DNA of 64,000 nucleotides, taken from contig NZ_VJZD01000006.1 of assembly GCF_009377175.1 (NCBI RefSeq), positions 30,364 to 94,363 on the forward strand, read 5' to 3'. Shown one piece after another: positions 1 to 10,495 of this stretch (position 1 is the stretch's first letter; the number at the start of each line of letters is the position of its first letter). The stretch comes from Streptomyces adustus. GTDB taxonomy: Bacteria; Actinomycetota; Actinomycetes; Streptomycetales; Streptomycetaceae. Made by a program: the position numbers and the translations under genes. The notes beneath the pieces are model-generated. The model did not search any database and had not been told where the DNA came from. It worked only from the letters and a program-made list of their open reading frames with translations.

Positions 1-816
1 GAGGGCGGGAACCCCGCGGGTGTCGTCCTGGACGCCACCGCCCTGGACGACAGCGACATGCTGGCCATCGCCGCCGACCTCGGATACTCGGAGTCCGCGT
101 TCCTCACCCCGGCCGCCGATGGCGCCGACGGCCGGGAGGGGCGGGCGTACGACATCCGTTACTTCAGCCCGAAGGCCGAGGTGCCGTTCTGCGGGCATGC
201 CACCGTCGCGTCCGCCATCGCGCTCGCCGAGCAGACCGGGCCCGGCGAGCTGGTGTTCACGACGCGGGCCGGAACCGTGCCGGTGGAGGTGACCCGGGAG
301 GGCGGTGCGCTCCGGGCCACGCTCACCAGCGTCGAGCCGCACATCGAGGACATCGCCGAGGCCGACCTCGACGAGGCGCTCGCCGCGCTCGACTGGCCGG
401 CCGCCGATCTCGACCCAGCCTTCCCGCCCCGCATCGCGTTCGCGGGTGCCCGCCATCTCGTTCTCGCGGCCGCGACGCGCGCCCGACTGGCCGATCTGGC
501 CTACGACTTCGCGCGCCTCGAAGCCCTGATGCACCGTCTGGACCTGACCACGGTCCAGTTGGTCTGGCGGGAGTCGGCCACCGTCTTCCATGTACGGGAC
601 CCGTTCCCCGTCGGCGGTGTCGTCGAGGACCCGGCGACAGGCGCCGCGGCGGCCGCGTTCGGTGCGTACGTCCGTGAGCTCGGCCTCGCCCCCGAGGACG
701 CCGTCCTCACCCTGTACCAGGGCGCGGACCTGGGCCGCCCGGGCGAGCTCACGGTGACGCTGCGCGCGGGCGACCCCCGGGTCCGCGTCAGCGGCGCGGG
801 AACGCGCATCGGCTAG
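1..816 (+). CDS. PhzF family isomerase-like protein (5' truncated by window)
   Basis: The reading frame is open from base 1 and opens with GGNPAGVVLDA, the conserved stretch near the start of PhzF proteins, so only a few N-terminal residues lie outside the window. A second family motif, VPFCGHATVASA, holds the cavity-lining Cys-Gly-His, and a late DPATGAAAAAF motif marks the second half of the pseudosymmetric diaminopimelate-epimerase-like fold. 271 residues are visible, close to the usual 260-300. PhzF relatives catalyse isomerisation or epimerisation of small metabolites. No phenazine genes are nearby, so the substrate is unknown. The internal ATG at 58 is not the true start because homology begins before it. 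Confidence 0.88.
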   Translation, partial: EGGNPAGVVLDATALDDSDMLAIAADLGYSESAFLTPAADGADGREGRAYDIRYFSPKAEVPFCGHATVASAIALAEQTGPGELVFTTRAGTVPVEVTREGGALRATLTSVEPHIEDIAEADLDEALAALDWPAADLDPAFPPRIAFAGARHLVLAAATRARLADLAYDFARLEALMHRLDLTTVQLVWRESATVFHVRDPFPVGGVVEDPATGAAAAAFGAYVRELGLAPEDAVLTLYQGADLGRPGELTVTLRAGDPRVRVSGAGTRIG

Positions 817-896
817 CCGACCGGGCCATTCCGGCCAAACCGACCTTGCGGGCCTCGGCAGTTGGCCCGTCGGCAGGTCCGGCTTGTTCTCGATCA

Positions 897-927
897 CGGG
901 GCGTGGCACCGTCGGTGCCACGCCCCG
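897..927 (+). terminator. Strong hairpin terminator after the PhzF gene
   Basis: A perfect 14-bp stem (897-910 with 914-927) closes a GTC triloop about 80 bases after the PhzF stop. There is no T-tract, which is common for actinobacterial terminators. It separates the PhzF gene from the exopolysaccharide operon. Confidence 0.7.
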
Positions 928-1476
928 GACACATTTCAGGGGCAGGTCCCGGCGAACCAGCCGCCGCACAAGCCCCGCCGGGGCTCACCGCTCGCTGCCG
1001 CGTCGACGCCGCGGCCGGGCGCCGGGTCGGCCGTCAAAGCAGGCGTTGGCGCAAAGCACCCGTATACGGTCATCGATCGACGGATCCGGCCCAAAATCTT
1101 GAGCACAAATTCCACACATCCCTCTCTTCAGACTGGCCCCGATGGTCTAGATTGACCGTGCTTCACCTGTTCGAAGGTGAGGCGACCAACAATGGTCCAT
1201 AGGTCCGGCGTTACGGATAGAGAGCGGTTTCGTCACCGGCGCCAGACGTGGGGGTGATCGGTTCTTGGGGTCCGGGGGGAGCCTTGGTCATGGGGAGCAC
1301 CAAGGTCTTCGACGGACTTCCATGTGCCTCGAGTGCCTGGCAGGACGCGCAAGTGCGCTGTCGCCAGGGTGGGTTGTTCACATAGCTCTGCAGTAGCCGA
1401 AATGTCATGCGCGGGGGGCGGGGTCTTCCGCGGGGAGGAACAGCGCGGCACGGGAGGCGGGGGCCTCCCACAGAGA
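928..1476. other. Long upstream region of the exopolysaccharide operon, no gene seen
   Basis: No reading frame here has family features. The stretch 1050-1400 is less GC-rich than its surroundings, as expected of a control region. It contains two imperfect stem-loops: TCACCT/AGGTGA at 1163-1180, and CCTTGGT/ACCAAGG at 1282-1305 with a 10-base loop. A GC stem with a GGGG loop lies at 1452-1469. A direct repeat GAGGAACAG(C/T)GC occurs near 1435 and 1476. The function of these is unknown; they may be regulator sites or leader structures. Confidence 0.5.
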
Positions 1477-1503
1477 GGAACAGTGCTAGGCGAACACGTC
1501 GAC
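1477..1503 (+). promoter_or_regulatory. Possible SigE-type ECF promoter of the exopolysaccharide operon
   Basis: GGAACA (1477-1482) and GTCGAC (1498-1503) are separated by 15 bases. This resembles the AAC-type -35 and cGTC-type -10 of Streptomyces SigE-like promoters. It lies just upstream of the first operon gene and would give a leader of about 15-20 bases carrying the GGGGGG ribosome-binding site at 1516-1521. Seen by eye only; the motif is short and could occur by chance. Confidence 0.35.
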
Positions 1504-1525
1504 CCACTGGAACCTGGGGGGTTCT

Positions 1526-3004
1526 GTGCGGCAAGGGGGACTGGTACGCCCGTTTCCGTCTGAACACGGGCGTCTGACGACCGGGACGATCGACCAACCG
1601 GCGACCGATTGGGAACAGCGGTACCGCCGTACCGTGATCACCAGCGACATGGTGGCCACCGCCTTCGTGGTGGCGGCGATAGGCAACTTCTTCGGGGCCC
1701 GGGACGCGGCCAACTGGCATGAGAAGTGGGGGATTCTCGCTTTCGGCACCGAGTTACTGGTGCTGGGGACGCTCGCCGTGAGCCGGTCGTGGGCTCCGGC
1801 CGTGCTCGGGCAGGGTGCCGAGGAGTTCCGCCGGCTCGGACGCTCGCTGTTCGCGGCGACCGTCGTACTGGCGCTCGGCGGGATCGCCCTCACCTCGCGC
1901 AACATCAAACTCTGGATCTTCGTCGCGATCCCCGCGATCGCGTTCGTCACCATGATCACTCGGTATCTGCTGCGTATCTGGCTGCACAAGCAGCGCAAGG
2001 AAGGCAGATGCCTGAGACCGGTGCTCGCCGCCGGGAGCCCGGCCACCGTGCGGGACCTGATCACCCGGACCCGCAAGTTCCCGCACCTCGGCTGGCGGGT
2101 GGAGGCGGTGTGCACCACGGACGGTCTCGGACCCGACGGTGACCTGGTGGACGGGGTGCCGGTCGTCGGCCGGCTGACGGATGTCGCGAACCATGTCCAC
2201 CGTGACGGCTACCGTGTCGTCGCGGTCACCCCGGACCCGCACTGGTCGCCGGACCGGTTGCAGCGGCTGGCCTGGAACCTCGAAGGCAGCGACGCCGAGA
2301 TGGTCGTGGCCCCCGTGCTGATGGAGGTGGCCGGCCCACGGCTGCACATCGACGCGGTGCTCGGCATCCCGCTGCTGCGGGTGAGCATGCCGACCTTCAC
2401 CGGGGGCCGCCGTACGGTCAAGATGATCGTCGACCGGCTGGGCGCGGCGATCCTGATCCTGCTGTTCGCGCCGCTGATGCTGTTCGTCGGTCTGCTCGTG
2501 CTGGTGGACAGCCGGGGCGGGGCGTTCTACCGCCAGCGCCGGGTCGGCAAGAACGGCCGCGAGTTCACCATTCTCAAGTTCCGCACCATGGTCGTCGGCG
2601 CCGACGCCGCGCGTGCCGCGCTGGCCGACCGCAACGAGGGCGCCGGCCTGCTGTTCAAGCTCCGCCGCGATCCCCGGGTGACCCGGGTGGGTACGGTGCT
2701 GCGCCGGTACTCGATCGACGAGCTCCCGCAACTGTTCAACGTGCTCGCCGGATCGATGTCGCTCGTCGGTCCGCGGCCGCCGTTGCCGGAGGAGTCCGCC
2801 GCCTACGGCCCGGACATCAGGCGGCGGTTGCTGGTCAAGCCCGGACTCACCGGCCTGTGGCAGATCAGCGGACGCAGTGACCTCTCGTGGGAGGAGGCGG
2901 TCCGGCTGGACCTGCGGTACGTGGAGGACTGGTCGCTCGCCCTGGACACGGTGATCTTGTGGAAGACACTCCGTGCGGTGCTGTACGGGCATGGGGCCTA
3001 CTGA
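1526..3004 (+). CDS. Polyprenyl-phosphate hexose-1-phosphate transferase (WcaJ/CpsE type)
   Basis: Probable initiating enzyme of exopolysaccharide assembly, moving a sugar-1-phosphate from a nucleotide sugar to undecaprenyl phosphate in the membrane. The 492-residue protein has four N-terminal membrane helices (about 37-150), a soluble Rossmann-like domain, a further membrane-inserted helix (about 300-325), and the catalytic bacterial sugar transferase domain. That domain shows KFRTM, RVGTVLRRYSIDELPQL, SLVGPRP and KPGLTGLWQISGRS. The start is a GTG preceded by a GGGGGG ribosome-binding site. It is the first gene of the operon. The sugar is probably glucose or galactose, but the sequence does not decide this. 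Confidence 0.92.
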   Translation: MRQGGLVRPFPSEHGRLTTGTIDQPATDWEQRYRRTVITSDMVATAFVVAAIGNFFGARDAANWHEKWGILAFGTELLVLGTLAVSRSWAPAVLGQGAEEFRRLGRSLFAATVVLALGGIALTSRNIKLWIFVAIPAIAFVTMITRYLLRIWLHKQRKEGRCLRPVLAAGSPATVRDLITRTRKFPHLGWRVEAVCTTDGLGPDGDLVDGVPVVGRLTDVANHVHRDGYRVVAVTPDPHWSPDRLQRLAWNLEGSDAEMVVAPVLMEVAGPRLHIDAVLGIPLLRVSMPTFTGGRRTVKMIVDRLGAAILILLFAPLMLFVGLLVLVDSRGGAFYRQRRVGKNGREFTILKFRTMVVGADAARAALADRNEGAGLLFKLRRDPRVTRVGTVLRRYSIDELPQLFNVLAGSMSLVGPRPPLPEESAAYGPDIRRRLLVKPGLTGLWQISGRSDLSWEEAVRLDLRYVEDWSLALDTVILWKTLRAVLYGHGAY

Positions 3005-3077
3005 TGCGCGCTGAGCGTCGTCGGGCAGGGGCGCGGACGGCAGGCCGGAGCGGCCTGCCCGGGGGGAGGAACGGGAC

Positions 3078-4386
<1,309 letters not shown>

Positions 4387-4397
<11 letters not shown>

Positions 4398-5661
4398 ACA
4401 GACCAGCGGCGACCGGCATGACCGGCGCGCGCTGATCCTGGTGGAGAACCTGTCGGTGCCGTTCGACCGGCGGGTGTGGCAGGAGTGCGCCACGCTGCGC
4501 GACGCGGGCTGGACGGTGCACGTGATCTGCCCGCAGGGCAGCAAGCGGGACACGGAGGTCTACGCGGAGATCGACGGGGTGCGGATCCACCGCTACCCGT
4601 TGCGCGCGGCCACCGGAGGACCGGCCGGCTATCTGCGGGAGTACGGATCGGCGCTGTGGCACACGCTGCGGCTGGCCCGCAAGATCGGTCCGGTCGACGT
4701 GGTCCACGCCTGTAACCCGCCCGACCTGCTGTTCCTGCCCGCGCGGTGGCTGAAGCGGCGCGGCGCGCGGTTCGTCTTCGACCAGCACGACCTGGTGCCC
4801 GAGCTGTACCTCTCCCGGTTCGGCCGCGGCAAGGACCTGCTCTATCGCGGGGTGTGCGCGCTGGAGCGGATGACGTACCGGGCCGCGGACGTGGTGATCG
4901 CCACGAACGAGAGCTACAAGGACGTCGCGGTGAGCCGTGGCGGACGACGGCCGGAGGACGTCTTCGTGGTGCGCAGCGCGCCCGACATCGACCGCTTCCA
5001 TCCCGTACCACCGGAGCCGGAGCTGAAGCGCGGCAAGCCCCATCTGCTGTGCTACCTCGGTGTGATGGGCCCGCAGGACGGTGTCGACTACGCCTTGCGG
5101 GCGCTGGCGAAGCTGCGCGACGAGGTCGGCCGGAGCGACTGGCACGCGGTGTTCGTCGGCGGCGGCGACACCTTCGACGCGATGGTGGAGCTGTCCCGGC
5201 AGCTCGGGCTCTCGGAGCTGGTGCAGTTCACCGGGCGCATCCCGGACGCCGATCTGGTGCGCTACCTGTCCACCGCGGACGTGTGCCTCTCCCCCGACCC
5301 GCACAATCCGCTCAACGACGTGTCGACCATGAACAAGGTCCTGGAGTACATGGTGATGGGCCGGCCGCTCGTCTCCTTCGAGCTCCGGGAGGCGCGCGTC
5401 TCCGCCGGTGACGCCGCCGTCTACGCGCCCGCCAACGACGAGGCCGAGTTCGCGCGGCTCATCGCGCTGCTGCTGGACGATCCGGCAAGGCGGGCCCTGA
5501 TGGGCAAGATCGGCCAGGAGCGGATCAGCGGACCGCTGTCCTGGCGCAACTCGCAGGCTTCGCTACTCGCCGCCTACGCCGCCGCCTGCGGTGACGACGC
5601 CCCGGCGTCGGCCGGCGAGACGAACCGTGCACAGGGCGGAGACCACACCGTTGAACGATGA
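4387..5661 (+). CDS. GT4-family (GT-B fold) glycosyltransferase
   Basis: Predicted cytoplasmic glycosyltransferase acting on the lipid-linked repeat unit. The N-terminal LVENLSVPFDRRVWQE and the later EFTGRIPDADLVRYLSTADVCLSPD-like region, with the EYMVMGRP motif (NKVLEYMVMGRPLVSFEL), mark a GT4 protein of GT-B fold. A TTG start at 4387 overlaps the upstream gene by 11 bases. It is chosen because the family match begins almost at once and no ATG is in frame. A GTG at 4441 would cut into the conserved N-terminus. Donor and acceptor sugars are unknown. Confidence 0.85.
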
Positions 5662-7015
5662 CACGATACGCCTGGTGACGATCGGGCGGATCATCCGGCG
5701 GCGCTGGCGGCTTCTCACCATTCTCGCCGTGGTGGGGGCGCTCGTCGGGTACGGCACCTCCTTGCTCTTTCCGCCGCGCTACACGACCTCGGCGTCGGTA
5801 CTGCTGCCGGGTGCCTGGGAGGAGCGCGAGCTGCTCACCCAGGAGCAGATCGCGACCAGTTCGACGGTGGTCGACCAGGCGGCCGCCACGCTCCACTGGC
5901 GCGGGGTCAGCAACAGCGAGCTGCGGGACCAGGTGAGCGCCAAGACCGCCGACGGGAACATCATCAAGATCTCGGGCACGGCCGACACCCCGGAGCGCGC
6001 GCAGCAGCTCTCCGACCAGGTGGCCCAGCAGTTCGTGACCTTCGCCGCGCGTGTGGTGGACGACAACACCGACCCCGAAGCGGCCGCGCAGCGCGAGGCG
6101 CTTCAGCAGACGGTGACGCAGACCAGCCGCCGCATCACCGAGCTGGCCGACTCGGCCGATCCGGGGCGCACCGTCGAGGGCGTGCAGGCCCGCACGGAGC
6201 TCGAGAAGCTGCGCACCACGCTTCAGGAGGCCATGACCAAGCTGGACCAGACCGACCCGGCCGGCAACAAGGCCCACATGGTCGTCATGGGACCGGCGGC
6301 CCGGCCGACCGGAGAGGCACCGCCGACCAGGATCCAGCTCGTCGTGGCCGGAGCACTGCTGTTCCTCCTGCTCGGGATCATCGGTCATCTCACCGCGGCC
6401 CGGATGAGCCGCCGGCCGCGCACCCAGCCGGAGATCGCCGCGGCGCTGGGCTCGGCCCTGCTGGGTACCGTCGACGTACCGGGCGGACGGCCCGCGCACC
6501 GGCCGCGGGGCCGTGGCCCGCGGTGGATCCGCCGGCTGCTGGGCGTCGACGTCCGCTGGGACGTCCCGGCCCCGCAGGCGTCCGGCGACGAGGCCAGCAG
6601 ACAGGTCCGCTACCGGCGGGTGTGTGCCCGGCTGCGGGATCGGGTGCCGGACGCCCGGCAGCTGCTGGTGGTCGTCCCGGACGGTGACGAGATCGCTCTG
6701 CGGGCCGCCGGGCAGCTCGCCGCCGAGGCCGGGAGCGATCCGCTCCTTCGGCCGGTGGAGGTCCCGATGTCCCACCCGATGGTGCCGGACCGTGGCGACG
6801 AGTCCGGTGCCCTGGTCGTGCTCAGCGCGGGCAGCTGGACGGCGGCGGAGCTCGCCGGCCTCGCCGAGGCGTGCATGGACGCCGGGCACGAGGTCGTCGG
6901 CATCGTCATCGCCGGCCCGGTCCGGGCTCTTGCGACGCGGTCCGCCGACCGTCCTCGGCATACCGCCACGCCGGTGCTCGCGGTTGGTCACGACGGGAAG
7001 GGAAGTTCAGCGTGA
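5651..7015 (+). CDS. Polysaccharide co-polymerase (Wzz/chain-length determinant) with degenerate kinase-like tail
   Basis: Predicted inner-membrane chain-length regulator of the Wzx/Wzy pathway. Two membrane helices (about 21-40 and 230-250) flank an extracytoplasmic, partly coiled-coil domain. About 190 cytoplasmic residues follow; they resemble the position of a BY-kinase domain but lack a Walker A GKS/T motif (the equivalent stretch is VVVPDGDEIAL) and a tyrosine-rich tail. I prefer the TTG at 5651, which has GGCGGAG upstream and an 11-base overlap. A GTG at 5591 would add 20 residues and a 71-base overlap. A second similar protein follows immediately. Confidence 0.8.
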   Translation: MNDDTIRLVTIGRIIRRRWRLLTILAVVGALVGYGTSLLFPPRYTTSASVLLPGAWEERELLTQEQIATSSTVVDQAAATLHWRGVSNSELRDQVSAKTADGNIIKISGTADTPERAQQLSDQVAQQFVTFAARVVDDNTDPEAAAQREALQQTVTQTSRRITELADSADPGRTVEGVQARTELEKLRTTLQEAMTKLDQTDPAGNKAHMVVMGPAARPTGEAPPTRIQLVVAGALLFLLLGIIGHLTAARMSRRPRTQPEIAAALGSALLGTVDVPGGRPAHRPRGRGPRWIRRLLGVDVRWDVPAPQASGDEASRQVRYRRVCARLRDRVPDARQLLVVVPDGDEIALRAAGQLAAEAGSDPLLRPVEVPMSHPMVPDRGDESGALVVLSAGSWTAAELAGLAEACMDAGHEVVGIVIAGPVRALATRSADRPRHTATPVLAVGHDGKGSSA

Positions 7016-8532
7016 CGACGAGTACGAGTTCGGAGTCGTCGCCGGCCGCTCCGCTGCTGGATGTGCAGGCGCTGGTGGTGGCGGTGCGCAGGCGGCGCCG
7101 CTTCTGGTGCTCCGTGGGGCTGGTGGGGCTGCTCGCGGGCGGGTCGGTGGCGGTGCTGAAACCGCCGCCGCCGACCGCGGTGACCAAGGTGCTGGTCGCG
7201 CATCAGGAGGACCAGCCGAACGACCCCGGCACGCTGATCCGCACCGATGTCGCGCTGCTCCAGACGACGCGGATCGCCGACCAGGCCCTGCGGACCCTCA
7301 AGTCCTCGGAAAAACCCGAGGACTTCATGCAGGAGTACGTCGGTCTCGGCCTGACCAACAACCTGCTCCAGATCACCGTGACCGGTGACACCGACGCGGA
7401 GGCGGTGGCCCGCGCCAAGGCGCTGGCCCAAGCGTTCGTCGCGGACCATGTGCGGCGGATACAGGAAGCCGCGACCGCCGAGTCCAAGGCCCTGCTCGAC
7501 CAGCGTGACCGACTCCAGGACGAACTCGCGCAGGTCAACAAGGCGATCGGGGACGGATCTCAGCGGAGTGGGCCGACGGCGGCGTCGGACCTGGAGTCCC
7601 TGTTCGCCCGCCGGGCCGAACTCACTTCGAGCATCAGCGACTTCACGCAGCGTGCCTCGGAGGCGCGCATCGGCACGCCCCAGCTCGTCGCCGGTACGCA
7701 GATCGTGGACGACCCGCGCGTCCTGGCGCACTCCCTGCCCAGGACCGCTGCCACCGACGCCGGGATCGGGCTGGTCCTCGGGCTGGTCCTCGGGCTCGCG
7801 CTGGCCGCGGTCGGCTCGGTGGTGGCGGACCGCCCCGTGCTGCGCCGGGAGATCGCGTCGAACCTCGGCGCCTCGGTCATCACGGAGCTGCCCCGCCGGT
7901 CGGTCCGGCCGTGGCGGCGCCGACGGGTCCGGGTGGCCCGCGAACGGCTCGTCACATCACTGGCGCGCACCGCGCGCGGCTCCGCGGAACCGGTGTCGCT
8001 GCTCGAACTGGGCTGTGCGCGCAGCACGAGCGGGCTCGCCCTGGACCTCGCCGGGGCGCTGACGGCGGACGGGCCGGTGGTCGTCGTCGACGGGCTGCCC
8101 GGCCCGCAGCTGGCCAAGCGCCGCCGCAAGCCGGGAGACGTGACCGTGGTCGGCGGCGAGAGTGCCGCGGCCGTGCCGCACCAGGACCGCAGGATCGGCG
8201 TCGGCTCGGTGGCTCCCGGTACGGCGTGGACCGACCTGCGGTACCTCGGCACCCGGACCGTGCTCGTCGTACGTGCCGGGCACGGCAGCACCGCATGGCT
8301 GCACACCGTGGCCAGGCAGCTCGCGGACCAGCGCATCGCGGTGGTCGGTGTGGTGCTGATCGACCCCGATCCACGCGACCGGACCGACGGCACCCTGTGG
8401 GACGGGCCGCACACCGCGGCGCGCGCTCAGAGCGAGCGGGCGGCCCGGCAGAACGGGACAGACCGATGGCGGGCCGAGCAACTGCCGATGCGGGCGACAC
8501 GGTTCCCGGACAGCGACCAGGAGGCGCGGTAG
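7012..8532 (+). CDS. Second chain-length/Wzz-like protein with degenerate BY-kinase domain
   Basis: 506-residue membrane protein with helices at about 31-48 and 249-270 enclosing a helical periplasmic-type domain, then a cytoplasmic domain. That domain keeps the shape of a BY-kinase: a LELGCARSTSGLAL stretch where Walker A should be and VVVVDGLPG where Walker A' should be. The lysine and GKS/T are lost, so kinase activity is unlikely. The GTG start overlaps the preceding stop (GTGA) behind a GGGAAGGGAAG ribosome-binding site, so the two Wzz-like proteins are translationally coupled and may form a mixed oligomer. Confidence 0.78.
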   Translation: MTTSTSSESSPAAPLLDVQALVVAVRRRRRFWCSVGLVGLLAGGSVAVLKPPPPTAVTKVLVAHQEDQPNDPGTLIRTDVALLQTTRIADQALRTLKSSEKPEDFMQEYVGLGLTNNLLQITVTGDTDAEAVARAKALAQAFVADHVRRIQEAATAESKALLDQRDRLQDELAQVNKAIGDGSQRSGPTAASDLESLFARRAELTSSISDFTQRASEARIGTPQLVAGTQIVDDPRVLAHSLPRTAATDAGIGLVLGLVLGLALAAVGSVVADRPVLRREIASNLGASVITELPRRSVRPWRRRRVRVARERLVTSLARTARGSAEPVSLLELGCARSTSGLALDLAGALTADGPVVVVDGLPGPQLAKRRRKPGDVTVVGGESAAAVPHQDRRIGVGSVAPGTAWTDLRYLGTRTVLVVRAGHGSTAWLHTVARQLADQRIAVVGVVLIDPDPRDRTDGTLWDGPHTAARAQSERAARQNGTDRWRAEQLPMRATRFPDSDQEAR

Positions 8533-8535
8533 TAC

Positions 8536-10470
8536 ATGTGTGGCATCGCAGGCACTTATCGATGGCCGGACGGGAAGGCGGTGGCCGACCGGCTCACCGA
8601 GACCCTCGCCCACCGCGGTCCGGACGGGGCGGGCCGTTACAGCCACCCGGCCGGTGACGGCGAGGTGCACCTCGGGCACCGTCGGCTGGCCATCATCGAC
8701 CTGTCCGAGACCGGCGCCCAGCCGATGAGTTCGGGCGGCCTCGTCCTGACGTACAACGGCGAGCTGTACAACGCCCCTGAGCTTCGGGCGGAGTTGGAGT
8801 CCGCCGGGGTGCGCTTCCGTGGCACCTCCGACACCGAGGTGCTGCTGGAGGCCTGGCGGCGTTGGGGCACGGACTGTCTGCCCCGGCTGCGGGGCATGTT
8901 CGCGTTCGGGATCTTCGACGAGCGCACCGGTGAACTCGTGCTCGCCCGGGACCAGTTGGGCATCAAGCCGTTGTTCCTGCTGCGGCGCGGCCAGGGCCTG
9001 GTGTTCGCCTCCGAGCTCAAGGCGCTGGCCGCCGTGACCGGCGGCACGCTGGAGGTGGACCAGGCGGCGCTGGTGGCGTCGCTGCTGTACTACTGGGTGC
9101 CGGACTCACGGTGCGCGTTCCGCGAGGCGGAAAAGCTGCCGCCGGGGACCTGGATGCGGTTCCGGCCCGACGGCCGGGTGGAGCGCGGCCGGTACTGGAA
9201 CCTGCGGGAGGTCGCGGCCGAGGGCAGGGAGCGGGCCCTCAGCGGCGAACTGCCGGACATCGCGGCCGTCGTGGAGGAGTCGACCCGGCGTCATCTGCTC
9301 TCCGACGTACCCGTGGCGACCTTCCTCTCGGGCGGTCTCGACTCCAGCTATCTGACCGCGCTGGCGGCCCGCGACCGGCCCGGGATCTCCGCCTACACGA
9401 TCGGGTTCCGCGCCGAGGACGCCAAGTTCGAGGCGATGCCGGACGACCTGCGCTACGCCCGGCAGGTCGCCGAGAAGTTCGGGGTCGATCTGCACGAGAT
9501 CGAGATCGCCCCGGACGTGCTCGACCTGCTGCCGCGGATGACGCACCACCTCGACGAGCCGATCGGCGACCCCGCCGCGATCAACACCTTCCTGATCTGC
9601 TCGGCCGCCCGGGAAGCCGGGGTCAAGGTGCTGCTCTCGGGCATGGGCGCCGACGAGCTGTTCGCCGGCTACCGCAAGCACCTGGCCAACCTGATCGCGC
9701 TGCGCTACCAGCGCGTCCCGCGGCCGCTGCGGCGCGGTCTGTCCGCGGCCGTGGACCGGCTGCCGGTCGCCTCGGCCCGCCGCGGCTACCGGTCGGTGCG
9801 CTTCGCGAAGCGGTTCCTGTCCTTCGCCGATCTGCCGGAGGAGACGGCGTTCCGGCGCAGCTACACCATGTACGACCGGGACGAGCTGCTCGCCCTGATC
9901 GACCCGGACCTGGCCGGGACGGTCGAGGACGTGCTGACCGAGCACGCGGACGTCTACGAGGACAACGACCTCGACGACTTCGTCAACCGCATGTGCCTGG
10001 GCGACGCCCGGATGTTCCTGCCGGGCCTGAACCTCACCTACACCGACCGGTCGAGCATGGCCGCGTCGACCGAGGTGCGGGTGCCGTACGTGGACGTCGA
10101 GGTGGTCAGGGCGGCGTTCGCCGTGCCCGGCGACCGCAAGATCGTCAAACGGCAGGGCAAGGCCGTCCTCAAGGAGGCGGCCACCTCGATCCTGCCCCGG
10201 GAGATCGTCTACCGGCCCAAGGGCCTGTTCAGCGCCCCGCTGCGGGCCTGGATGAGCCGGGATCTGGCGCCGCTGGTGCGCGAGGTGGTCAACGACGGCG
10301 AGCTGGTCCGCTCCGGGCTGCTGCGCCGGGACGCGCTGGCGCGCATGGTCGCCGAGGACGCCTCCGGGCAGCGGGACTTCTCCAAGCATCTGTGGCATGT
10401 GCTGACCCTCGAGTACTGGTATCGCGGCGCGACCTCCAGGGCCGGCCAGGACTCTCCCGTGACGGCGTAG
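8536..10470 (+). CDS. asnB: AsnB-type glutamine-dependent amidotransferase
   Basis: The protein starts MCGIAGTY, so Cys2 is the class II glutaminase nucleophile. It has the NGELYN and SDTEVLLEAW motifs, and a synthetase domain with the ATP-binding SGGLDSS loop at about 265-271. It is 644 residues, typical of the actinobacterial type. The ribosome-binding site is AGGAGG at 8519-8524. In sugar clusters, AsnB homologues such as WbpS amidate uronic acids. Next to an AlgD-like dehydrogenase this suggests conversion of a uronate to a uronamide, which is inference. Simple asparagine synthesis cannot be excluded. Confidence 0.9.
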   Translation: MCGIAGTYRWPDGKAVADRLTETLAHRGPDGAGRYSHPAGDGEVHLGHRRLAIIDLSETGAQPMSSGGLVLTYNGELYNAPELRAELESAGVRFRGTSDTEVLLEAWRRWGTDCLPRLRGMFAFGIFDERTGELVLARDQLGIKPLFLLRRGQGLVFASELKALAAVTGGTLEVDQAALVASLLYYWVPDSRCAFREAEKLPPGTWMRFRPDGRVERGRYWNLREVAAEGRERALSGELPDIAAVVEESTRRHLLSDVPVATFLSGGLDSSYLTALAARDRPGISAYTIGFRAEDAKFEAMPDDLRYARQVAEKFGVDLHEIEIAPDVLDLLPRMTHHLDEPIGDPAAINTFLICSAAREAGVKVLLSGMGADELFAGYRKHLANLIALRYQRVPRPLRRGLSAAVDRLPVASARRGYRSVRFAKRFLSFADLPEETAFRRSYTMYDRDELLALIDPDLAGTVEDVLTEHADVYEDNDLDDFVNRMCLGDARMFLPGLNLTYTDRSSMAASTEVRVPYVDVEVVRAAFAVPGDRKIVKRQGKAVLKEAATSILPREIVYRPKGLFSAPLRAWMSRDLAPLVREVVNDGELVRSGLLRRDALARMVAEDASGQRDFSKHLWHVLTLEYWYRGATSRAGQDSPVTA

Positions 10471-10495
10471 AGACAGTAGAGACAAGAGGACTTCG

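Noticed and set aside
817..1476. A c-di-AMP or other known riboswitch ahead of the exopolysaccharide operon
   Set aside because: I looked for the conserved core of the ydaO-type element and did not find it; only simple stem-loops are visible.
8536..10470. AsnB as an ordinary housekeeping asparagine synthetase only
   Set aside because: Its position inside a tight polysaccharide operon next to a uronate-forming enzyme makes a sugar-amidating role at least as likely; left open in the annotation.
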